From NCBI GenBank assembly GCA_027081065.1, contig JALWLW010000123.1, positions 1 through 9,370 on the forward strand: DNA of 9,370 nt, in the 5' to 3' direction. Under the pieces are notes generated by a model. The model was not told where the DNA came from and did not search any database. It saw only the letters and a list, made by a program, of their open reading frames with translations. Positions 1 through 5,435 of the stretch are shown in pieces (the stretch's first letter is position 1; each line of letters opens with the position of its first letter). The DNA is from Campylobacteraceae bacterium. GTDB lineage: Bacteria > Campylobacterota > Campylobacteria > Campylobacterales > Sulfurovaceae. The position numbers and the translations under genes were made by a program.

Positions 1-34
1 GAATATTGAAATAAATAATTTAATATTGAAGTAA
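1..34 (+). CDS. 3' tail of an upstream gene (partial)
   Basis: One forward frame, starting at base 2, is open from the window edge to a TAA at 32-34. It encodes about ten residues ending N-L-I-L-K; the other two forward frames stop within the first 14 bases. The TAA overlaps the SD (TAAGGA, 32-37) of the next gene, a spacing usual for consecutive genes of one operon. Too little is visible to name the protein. The short open stretch could also be chance. Confidence 0.35.
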   Translation, partial: NIEINNLILK

Positions 35-44
35 GGAAACATAC

Positions 45-590
45 GTGACATTAAATAGAAGCATTTTATTTTCTTTACTAGTTACTATCTTTTTTATAAG
101 CTTTACACTCTATATGAATGTTCAACCAATATATGATGAACAGTTAGAAGAGCTTAGATTGTCAAAAATTCAAAAAGTATGTATGAAAACAGATTTACGA
201 CAAAGAAAAATTTATACCCCTCAACGTTCTCTTCTTTTAGCAGAAAAAGTATTGAAGAAAATGCTAGATGTAAATCCTGTACAATTTACTGTCAATGATT
301 TTTCGCTAGAGTCAACCAAGTCTCCAAATGTAAACAAAGAAGTATTAACTCAAATGGTTGCTCTTCTTAATAATATTAAAGAGGATTTTATTTTAAGTAT
401 TACAGCCTATACAGATAGTGTTGGTACAGCAAAAGATAATCTTATCTTGTCTCAGAGAAGAGCTGATAGACTTAAGGCATACTTTTTAAAAAGAACAGCG
501 TTGCCTTTCATTGTTGCGATTGGTTATGGAGAAGCATTCCCTTTAGAAAATAGACACATAGAATTTAAGTTAACAAGGATTAAACAATGA
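45..590 (+). CDS. OmpA-family protein with N-terminal membrane anchor
   Basis: This 181-residue protein starts at a GTG preceded by AAGGA at 33-37. Residues 6-24 form a hydrophobic segment with no clear signal-peptidase site, so it is probably an inner-membrane signal anchor with a periplasmic body. Residues about 78-178 resemble the OmpA/MotB peptidoglycan-binding domain. The motif A-Y-T-D-S-V-G (121-127) is followed by L-S-Q-R-R-A-D (135-141) and a final G-Y-G-E...N-R-H-I-E-F. D124 and an arginine at 138/139 match the pair that binds diaminopimelate in OmpA domains. The loop before the last NR is about ten residues shorter than usual. It is probably translationally coupled to the next gene (ATGA overlap). 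The likely role is tethering an envelope complex to peptidoglycan; the specific partner is unknown. Confidence 0.75.
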   Translation: MTLNRSILFSLLVTIFFISFTLYMNVQPIYDEQLEELRLSKIQKVCMKTDLRQRKIYTPQRSLLLAEKVLKKMLDVNPVQFTVNDFSLESTKSPNVNKEVLTQMVALLNNIKEDFILSITAYTDSVGTAKDNLILSQRRADRLKAYFLKRTALPFIVAIGYGEAFPLENRHIEFKLTRIKQ

Positions 591-1144
591 TAAATATAGC
601 ATTACAAATTAGTACTTATATCTTTATAGCCTTATTATTAGGATATTTTTTTGGTTGGTTAATAACAAAATCACTCATAAAAGAAAGATATCAAGCATAT
701 TTAGATGAATTTGTTTCAAATAACAGTGTTGAAACTGAAGAAACTCGTAAAATTAAAGATGAGATTTTTCAAATTAAGCGAGAAAATAAACGATTAAAAG
801 AGAAAAATAAAGAGTTGAGTTCAGGTTATATGGGACAAAAATATGTACTCGATGAGCATAATGCAACTTTAGATGAATTTCAAAAACGTCTAAAGAGTAA
901 AGATGAGGTGATTAGTGTTTTAACAGCTAAATTGTCTTTGGCTGAAGAGGCTCAAAGAAAAATAGAAAAAAAATATGAAGAGGAGATAGATGCTTTTATG
1001 TTTGAAAGAATTGAAATTACTCAAAAATATAAAAAACTTTTAGATAAGTTTAATGTGCTTATTAAACAAAAAAAAGGTTTAGATAGTGATAATACTTCAT
1101 GGTTTTCTAAGTTTTTTTCATCATCTTTAATAAATACCCATTAA
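587..1144 (+). CDS. Membrane-anchored coiled-coil protein, function unknown
   Basis: This 185-residue protein starts at ATG 587, inside the stop of the OmpA-like gene (ATGA overlap), with AAGGA at 575-579. Residues 3-27 are a single hydrophobic helix. Residues about 50-165 are rich in K, E, R, Q and L with no glycine or proline run, typical of a long coiled coil. The C-terminus ([10 protein letters not shown]) is aromatic. I recognise no catalytic motif and no named family. Co-translation with an OmpA-like anchored protein suggests that the two act together at the cell envelope, perhaps as the cytoplasmic and periplasmic parts of one assembly; this is inference from context. The stop codon overlaps the folE stop on the other strand. 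Confidence 0.75.
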   Translation: MINIALQISTYIFIALLLGYFFGWLITKSLIKERYQAYLDEFVSNNSVETEETRKIKDEIFQIKRENKRLKEKNKELSSGYMGQKYVLDEHNATLDEFQKRLKSKDEVISVLTAKLSLAEEAQRKIEKKYEEEIDAFMFERIEITQKYKKLLDKFNVLIKQKKGLDSDNTSWFSKFFSSSLINTH

Positions 1145-1172
1145 AAATTTGAAGGGGCAGGGGTATTTATTA
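1128..1172. terminator. Inverted repeat across convergent gene ends; candidate bidirectional terminator
   Basis: TAATAAATACCC (1128-1139) is the exact reverse complement of GGGTATTTATTA (1161-1172), giving a 12-bp stem with a 21-nt loop. Both stop codons (TTAA, 1141-1144) lie in the loop. The forward transcript continues into T-rich sequence (TATTATAA). The reverse transcript has U residues only within the stem arm. The stem is AU-rich and the loop is long, so termination strength is uncertain. No other hairpin separates the two genes. Confidence 0.5.
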
Positions 1173-1719
1173 TATTATAAAACTCACTCCGTGTGCGTTG
1201 GTCACTTTTAAAGAGCCCTCTTAGAGCTGAACTTACCGTGGTAGAGTTAATCTTTTGTACTCCTCTCATCTCCATACACATGTGTCGTGCATGAATAACT
1301 ACAGCTACTCCTTTAGGATGAATGGCAGAGGCAATGGCATCAGCAATCTGTTCCGTCATTTGTTCTTGAATCTGTAAGCGTCTAGCAAATACATTTACAA
1401 TACGAGGTATTTTTGAGAGTCCCACTACTTTTCCATCAGGTATGTAGGCGACATGAGCTCTTCCAATAATGGGTAACATATGATGCTCACAAGTAGAGTA
1501 AAACTCAATGTCACGGACAACCACCATCTCATCATTGCTAGAAGTAAATAGGGCTTTGTTTAAAATGGCTTCAGGGTCTTCGTGGTAACCTTCTGTTAAA
1601 AATTCCCAAGCTTTTGCCACACGTGAAGGGGTTTTAAGTAGACCTTCTCTTTTTGGGTCTTCGCCTAAAAGCTCTAAAACTTTAGTAACAGCACCTTCAA
1701 ACTCTTCTTGTTTCTTCAT
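1141..1719 (-). CDS. folE: GTP cyclohydrolase I
   Basis: The 192-residue enzyme converts GTP to 7,8-dihydroneopterin triphosphate plus formate in the cytoplasm. This is the first step of folate synthesis and, through the tetrahydropterin branch, of queuosine synthesis. The family signatures are clear: C-E-H-H-M-L-P (77-83), G-L-S-K-I-P-R (100-106), R-R-L-Q-I-Q-E-Q (113-120) and [11 protein letters not shown] (143-153). Zinc ligands C77, H80 and C148 have the same spacing as C110, H113 and C181 of the E. coli enzyme. H79 and H146 match catalytic histidines. Length and start are normal for the short bacterial form. AGGAT at 1727-1731 (minus strand) precedes the ATG. It is divergent from luxS and convergent with the coiled-coil gene. 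Confidence 0.97.
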   Translation of the reverse strand: MKKQEEFEGAVTKVLELLGEDPKREGLLKTPSRVAKAWEFLTEGYHEDPEAILNKALFTSSNDEMVVVRDIEFYSTCEHHMLPIIGRAHVAYIPDGKVVGLSKIPRIVNVFARRLQIQEQMTEQIADAIASAIHPKGVAVVIHARHMCMEMRGVQKINSTTVSSALRGLFKSDQRTRSEFYNIINTPAPSNF

Positions 1720-1801
1720 TCTGATATCCTAATGCTTTTTAATTGTGCTATTTTAACATTATTATTGTATATTTCGTTTATTAATATAACAAGGAATTAT
1801 T
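1720..1801. promoter_or_regulatory. Divergent folE/luxS promoter region
   Basis: This 82-bp intergenic stretch must hold both promoters. On the minus strand a TAAAAT (1750-1755, in GTTAAAATAG) is a fair -10 box for folE, about 30 bases before its start codon. On the plus strand TATATT (1768-1773) is the best -10 candidate for luxS, followed by AAGGA (1791-1795). There are no convincing -35 boxes, as is common for sigma-70 promoters in Campylobacterota. No S-box or other riboswitch was recognised. Confidence 0.4.
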
Positions 1802-2323
1802 ATGCCATTATTAGATAGTTTTACTGTAGACCATACAAAAATGCCAGCACCAGCAGTAAGAGTTGCAAAAAGTATGAGCACCCCAAGTGGCGATGACATT
1901 ACTGTTTTTGATTTACGTTTTTGTCAACCCAATAAAGATATTTTGTCTGAAAGAGGTATTCATACTTTAGAGCATTTATTTGCAGGGTTCATGCGTGACC
2001 ATTTAAACTCTAAAAAAGTAGAAATCATTGACCTCTCTCCAATGGGTTGTAGAACAGGGTTTTACATGTCACTTCTTGGAAGTCCTAAAGAGAAAAAAGT
2101 AGCCAAAGCATGGAAAAAAGCGATGAAAGATGTGTTAGGGGTTAAGAGTCAAAGTGACATTCCTGAACTAAATCTTTACCAATGTGGAACATGTGAAATG
2201 CATTCACTTGATGAAGCACAACAAATTGCACAAAACATTGTAGATGCTGACATAGGTATTATGTCTAATGAGGATTTAAAGCTTTCAAAAAAGAAACTCA
2301 AAAAGTTAGAAAAAGAAGCCTAA
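1802..2323 (+). CDS. luxS: S-ribosylhomocysteine lyase (autoinducer-2 synthesis)
   Basis: The 173-residue cytoplasmic enzyme splits S-ribosylhomocysteine into homocysteine and DPD, the autoinducer-2 precursor, in the activated methyl cycle. The metal site H-T-L-E-H (54-58) plus C128 matches the H54/H58/C126 ligands of the B. subtilis enzyme. The general bases are C83 (M-G-C-R-T-G-F-Y) and E57. Substrate-site residues S6, H11 and R39 are also in place. The last 15 residues form a lysine-rich tail (K-K-K-L-K-K-L-E-K) beyond the core fold. SD AAGGA at 1791-1795 sits 6 bases before the ATG. The next gene starts directly after the stop codon. Confidence 0.97.
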   Translation: MPLLDSFTVDHTKMPAPAVRVAKSMSTPSGDDITVFDLRFCQPNKDILSERGIHTLEHLFAGFMRDHLNSKKVEIIDLSPMGCRTGFYMSLLGSPKEKKVAKAWKKAMKDVLGVKSQSDIPELNLYQCGTCEMHSLDEAQQIAQNIVDADIGIMSNEDLKLSKKKLKKLEKEA

Positions 2324-3091
2324 GTGTATAACGAAGTACTAAGACCTCAAAAGGAGTTGGTACTTTGTGAAGATGGTACAAATACCCTCTTTTCAAAAGA
2401 GTTTAATGAACCTTATCACTCTACTAAAGATGGGGCGTTACATGAGTCTTTAGAAAAACATGTAAAACCTGCTTTTCAAATTAAAAAAGATTATGAAAAA
2501 ATAACGATTTTAGATATTTGTTTTGGTTTAGGCTACAATACCTTTGCCACGTTTTACTACATTAAAAAAAATAATTTAAAAACAAAAGTACATGTACTCT
2601 CTCCTGAATTTGATGAAGAGCTTATATCCTCACTTCATACATTTACATATCCCAAAGAATTTGATGAAATCAAACATATTATAAAAGCCATTAGTCAAAA
2701 CTTTTTTTATGAAGATGAGCAATTTAAAATAGAAATACTTTTAGGTGATGCAAGAAAAGAAGTTCCTAAAATAAAAGAACAAATAGATGTCATCTACCAA
2801 GATGCATTTTCTCCAGCACACAATCCACTACTTTGGACAAGAGAATTTTTTGCAGAGATGGCAAAACTTTCAAAAGAAGATACCATCTTAACTACTTATT
2901 CAACAGCAGCTGCTACGCGTTTAGGGCTTTATGAAAATGGATTTTATATTTTTATTCACAGGGCAGAGTTGATGAGGTATTCAACTGTAGCTTCTATGAA
3001 GATGCTTGAAGGCTTTGAGTATGTGGATATGGAGTTGAAAAAAGAGCGTAATCCTATAGCGAAGAGTTTTAGGGATGAGGGTTATAAATAA
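2324..3091 (+). CDS. MnmC2-type (DUF752) tRNA wobble-uridine methyltransferase, stand-alone domain
   Basis: This 255-residue SAM-dependent methyltransferase resembles the N-terminal domain of MnmC, which makes 5-methylaminomethyl-(2-thio)uridine from the aminomethyl form at U34 of tRNA. The SAM-binding motif is L-D-I-C-F-G-L-G-Y-N-T (63-73). The family signature Y-Q-D-A-F-S-P-A-H-N-P-L-L-W-T (158-172) corresponds to D-G-F-A-P-A-K-N-P-x-M-W in E. coli MnmC. The N-terminal Y-H-S..G-A-L-H-E-S (31-42) also fits. The FAD oxidase domain (MnmC1) that follows in E. coli MnmC is absent; the protein ends about where the methyltransferase domain should. The single-domain DUF752 protein of Aquifex aeolicus is a known precedent. 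The start is a GTG directly after the luxS TAA with only a weak SD, so translation is probably coupled to luxS. Confidence 0.8.
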   Translation: MYNEVLRPQKELVLCEDGTNTLFSKEFNEPYHSTKDGALHESLEKHVKPAFQIKKDYEKITILDICFGLGYNTFATFYYIKKNNLKTKVHVLSPEFDEELISSLHTFTYPKEFDEIKHIIKAISQNFFYEDEQFKIEILLGDARKEVPKIKEQIDVIYQDAFSPAHNPLLWTREFFAEMAKLSKEDTILTTYSTAAATRLGLYENGFYIFIHRAELMRYSTVASMKMLEGFEYVDMELKKERNPIAKSFRDEGYK

Positions 3092-3161
3092 GTTATATTC
3101 TTAATTAGCTATATATCAATAAAATACTAAAATATATTTACTTATTTAAAGAAATAAACTA

Positions 3162-3190
3162 TATAATACCTAAAAGGAGTTAGGTATTAT
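3162..3190 (+). promoter_or_regulatory. -10 box plus 11-bp palindrome enclosing SD and start codon
   Basis: TATAAT at 3162-3167 is a perfect -10 hexamer. ATAATACCTAA (3163-3173) and TTAGGTATTAT (3180-3190) are exact reverse complements, separated by the 6-base loop AAGGAG (3174-3179), which is the SD of the ATPase gene. The right arm runs into the first two bases of the ATG. A start site 6-8 bases after the -10 box would fall at about 3173-3176. In that case the gene's own mRNA lacks most of the left arm, while mRNA reading through from luxS could form the full hairpin. The dyad could equally be a protein-binding operator. Confidence 0.6.
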
Positions 3191-4382
3191 GACTAATATT
3201 AGCTATTTTATAAAAAAACAGACACTACTACTTTCTCAAACCTCTACTGAATTTATTAGAAGTGATTACCTTAACTTCTTAAAAGAAAATGAAAAGTTAT
3301 TAGGCTTAATCGGTTCTCGTGGTGTGGGAAAAACTACGCTTTTGTTGCAGTACTTGAAACAATCAGAAGAATTATTTCTTTATATTTCAGCAGATGATGC
3401 AGCTTTTCAAGACATACGGCTTTATGACCTTGTGGACGAAGCTTATAGTTTGGGTAGAAAACTAATCGTCATAGATGAAGTACATAAGTCGCAAAATTGG
3501 GCTCAAGAACTTAAAAACATTTATGATAGTTTTCCCGATATACGCATACGAATTTCTGGAAGTTCTATGATAAATATTTTGTATGAAAAGTATGATTTAA
3601 GTAGACGCTTGGTTTTGACTATTGTACCACATCTTTCGTTTAGAGAGTTTTTGTCCATGCAAAAAGGAGTGGAGTTTAAGAAGTTAGCGTTAGAAGATGT
3701 TTTAAAAAATGCTATGACGCTTAGTTCAGATTTGGTGTTTGCTCATGAAGATTTATATGCACTTTTTAGAGAATATTTGGAGTATGGAGCGTATCCTTTT
3801 TACCTGGAAGGGAAAAAGAACTTTTCAAAAAAATTATTTTATGCTTTAGAGAAGGTGATAAATGAGGATATTCCCTCTTTAAATAAAATTGATTTTGCCC
3901 ATATTATCATCTTTAAAAAGTTGATTTTTCGTTTGGTTGAGGCGAAAAAGCCTTTACAAGTTAATGTGGCAAAGCTTTCCCGAGAGTTGGGTATAAGTGA
4001 ACCTACACTCTATACTTATTTTGAGATTTTAGATAAAAGTGGCATTATTAAACCTTTGAAAAAATACTCTAAAAAAATCACTAAAAAACCTGAAAAGCTT
4101 CTTTTCTCAAATTCAAACATATTATATGCTTATGCCAAAGAGTTTGACCAAGAGATAGAGGTAGGAACGGTTCGAGAAATATTTTTTGTGAATTGTTTTG
4201 AAAAGATTTTTTACTCAGACATAGGTGACTTTAGAGTAGGGGAAAACCTTTTTGAAGTAGGTGGAAAAAATAAGAGTTTTAACCAAATTAAAGATATAGA
4301 AAACTCTTTTTTAGTCATAGATGTAGATTACAGTGTAGAGGCTAGGAAAATTCCACTTTGGTTGTTTGGGTTTTTGTATTAA
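3189..4382 (+). CDS. AAA-family ATPase of the COG1373/DUF4143-like group
   Basis: The protein has 397 residues. The N-terminal ATPase has Walker A G-S-R-G-V-G-K-T (42-49), Walker B K-L-I-V-I-D-E-V-H-K (91-100) and a sensor-like I-S-G-S-S-M-I (122-128). Residues about 256-292 (V-N-V-A-K-L-S-R-E-L-G-I-S-E-P-T-L) look like a winged helix. The C-terminus holds F-E-V-G-G-K-N-K (355-362) and ends I-P-L-W-L-F-G-F-L-Y. This layout is known in many bacteria and archaea, but the cellular role is not established. The E-V...K near the end recalls restriction-nuclease-like folds, which is only a guess. The gene is complete, stands alone, and starts inside a palindrome. The kinase gene converges on it after a six-T spacer. 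Confidence 0.75.
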   Translation: MTNISYFIKKQTLLLSQTSTEFIRSDYLNFLKENEKLLGLIGSRGVGKTTLLLQYLKQSEELFLYISADDAAFQDIRLYDLVDEAYSLGRKLIVIDEVHKSQNWAQELKNIYDSFPDIRIRISGSSMINILYEKYDLSRRLVLTIVPHLSFREFLSMQKGVEFKKLALEDVLKNAMTLSSDLVFAHEDLYALFREYLEYGAYPFYLEGKKNFSKKLFYALEKVINEDIPSLNKIDFAHIIIFKKLIFRLVEAKKPLQVNVAKLSRELGISEPTLYTYFEILDKSGIIKPLKKYSKKITKKPEKLLFSNSNILYAYAKEFDQEIEVGTVREIFFVNCFEKIFYSDIGDFRVGENLFEVGGKNKSFNQIKDIENSFLVIDVDYSVEARKIPLWLFGFLY

Positions 4383-4388
4383 TTTTTT

Positions 4389-5186
4389 CTAAACCGTATC
4401 AATCTGCCCTCGTTCAAGCTTCCCAAACCATATTGTCCATAAGGTAGTGTAAATGACTTTAAAAGCTTCTAGTTTTTTATGGTTGGCTTTTCCTTGTTTA
4501 AAAAAGTATGTTCGTAAAAAAGTAAGCTCATCTTTTTTATTGAGTTTAAACTCTAAAATAATGGCTGCTAAGTCAAAGTATCGGTCGGTAACTCCTGCGT
4601 ATTCCCAGTCAATGAATTGTATCTTTTTTCCAAAAAGAATGTTTTTAGGGTGTAAGTCATTGTGTCCTAAAACGTATTCAGGTTTAAATGTTTCAATGAC
4701 TCTAAAGGCATTTTGAGCTTTTTTATCTTTGTATTTAAAGCTACTTTTAAAGTTGTTAGCTTGTTGTTGTAATTTAAGTTGATGAAGCTTTCTTAGGGTA
4801 CGGGCTAATTTTTTTAGGGTTTGCTGGTTAAGCTTAGCACGATGCTCGCCTTCAATATAGTTACAAATCATTAGTTGTTTTTCTTCATCTAAAAGTAGGG
4901 CTTTAGCTGCAATGCCTTTTTTATGGGCTAGATTCTGTATGTAAAATTCGGCTTTTCGTTGACTTTTATGTTTAAACTTTCTAAGTAGATATTTCTGTTG
5001 ATCAGTTTGAATTAAATAGTTAATATTGCAATACCCTTGTTGCTTTAAAAGAGAAAATTCTTTTATATTTTGGTTTTTTAGTAGTTCATAGGGTCTTAAG
5101 TCTATAGAAGGAGATTGTTTACGCCATAGGTAATAGCTAAGTCCAGCTATCAGTATAAGCAAAAAAATAATAAAGTTAACTAACAT
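4389..5186 (-). CDS. Membrane-anchored choline-kinase/APH-like phosphotransferase
   Basis: The protein has 265 residues. A hydrophobic helix at residues 4-21 is followed by R-K, placing the kinase domain in the cytoplasm. The kinase motifs are G-H-N-D-L-H-P-K-N (174-182; D177 catalytic, N182 metal ligand) and F-I-D-W-E-Y-A-G-V-T-D-R-Y-F-D-L-A (191-207; D193 metal ligand). I-C-N-Y-I-E-G (107-113) resembles the hinge. This fits the LicA/choline kinase and aminoglycoside phosphotransferase fold; the substrate (choline, sugar or amino alcohol) cannot be read from sequence. The frame extends upstream to a GTG at 5279, but that start has no SD. The ATG at 5186 has AAGGAG five bases before it and a TATAAT (5208-5213, minus strand) just upstream, so I use 5186. 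Confidence 0.8.
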   Translation of the reverse strand: MLVNFIIFLLILIAGLSYYLWRKQSPSIDLRPYELLKNQNIKEFSLLKQQGYCNINYLIQTDQQKYLLRKFKHKSQRKAEFYIQNLAHKKGIAAKALLLDEEKQLMICNYIEGEHRAKLNQQTLKKLARTLRKLHQLKLQQQANNFKSSFKYKDKKAQNAFRVIETFKPEYVLGHNDLHPKNILFGKKIQFIDWEYAGVTDRYFDLAAIILEFKLNKKDELTFLRTYFFKQGKANHKKLEAFKVIYTTLWTIWFGKLERGQIDTV

Positions 5187-5207
5187 GCTACTCCTTAAAA
5201 TTTTGGG

Positions 5208-5213
5208 ATTATA
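5208..5213 (-). promoter_or_regulatory. -10 box of the phosphotransferase gene
   Basis: The minus strand reads CGCTATAATCCC, an exact TATAAT. It predicts a start site near 5201 and a leader of about 15 bases ending in the AAGGAG SD. Its position downstream of the alternative GTG at 5279 supports the shorter gene model. Confidence 0.6.
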
Positions 5214-5220
5214 GCGTAAT

Positions 5221-5249
5221 TTGACAAAGCCATAAAAATAGGTTAAACT
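5221..5249 (+). promoter_or_regulatory. Candidate promoter of the leuA leader transcript
   Basis: TTGACA (5221-5226) is an exact -35 hexamer. With a 17-base spacer the -10 would be TAAACT (5244-5249), four of six matches. TATATA at 5256-5261 is an alternative -10 without a -35. Either choice starts transcription before the leader ORF's SD at 5268-5275. The promoter lies back to back with that of the phosphotransferase gene. Confidence 0.45.
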
Positions 5250-5281
5250 TCTTCTTATATAAACCACAGAAGGAGTCACCT

Positions 5282-5356
5282 ATGTCAAACACAACGACAC
5301 ATAAAAACCAAACCATTAGAACAAAGTCTCTTCTTCTACTCTTACTCTCTGCTTAA
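5282..5356 (+). CDS. Leu-rich leader peptide upstream of leuA (LeuL-like)
   Basis: This short ORF of 24 codons was not previously listed. It starts at ATG 5282 with a strong SD, AGAAGGAG (5268-5275), six bases upstream. The N-terminal half is polar (T, N, K, Q). Codons 17-22 (5330-5347) are six consecutive leucines (CTT CTT CTA CTC TTA CTC), then Ser-Ala-stop. The ORF ends 79 bases before leuA. A well-initiated tiny ORF with a run of codons for the end product of the downstream pathway is the hallmark of ribosome-mediated attenuation, as known for leuABCD of enterobacteria. In this model, when charged Leu-tRNA is scarce the ribosome stalls in the run and leuA is expressed. The peptide itself probably has no other job. 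The assignment is by pattern and position, since leader peptides are not conserved in sequence. Confidence 0.75.
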   Translation: MSNTTTHKNQTIRTKSLLLLLLSA

Positions 5357-5399
5357 CGCATACTTTTTACCCACCCTTTTTACAACTTAATCATAACAT

Positions 5400-5416
5400 A
5401 ACGCCATGGCGTTTAT
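5400..5416 (+). terminator. Palindromic hairpin in the leuA leader; possible attenuator
   Basis: AACGCCATGGCGTT (5400-5413) is a perfect 14-base palindrome, able to form a 5-bp GC-containing stem (AACGC/GCGTT) with a CATG loop. It is followed by TATATAA, only a poor U-tract. A second AACGC (5355-5359) overlaps the leader stop codon and could compete for GCGTT (5409-5413), giving two mutually exclusive folds as in attenuators. The stem is short, so termination is uncertain. Confidence 0.35.
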
Positions 5417-5435
5417 ATAAACACAAGAGTACCCA

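Noticed and set aside
2..30. Direct repeat AATATTGAA (2-10 and 22-30)
   Set aside because: Nine AT-rich bases, two copies only, inside the probable tail of a coding region. Probably chance.
4453..4716. 87-codon forward ORF
   Set aside because: It lies wholly antisense within the phosphotransferase gene, over its catalytic HNDLHPKN region. It has no SD and a low-complexity product.
5187..5279. N-terminal extension of the phosphotransferase to a GTG at 5279
   Set aside because: There is no SD before the GTG. A TATAAT and an AAGGAG SD serve the ATG at 5186, and the extension would overlap the leuA leader promoter.
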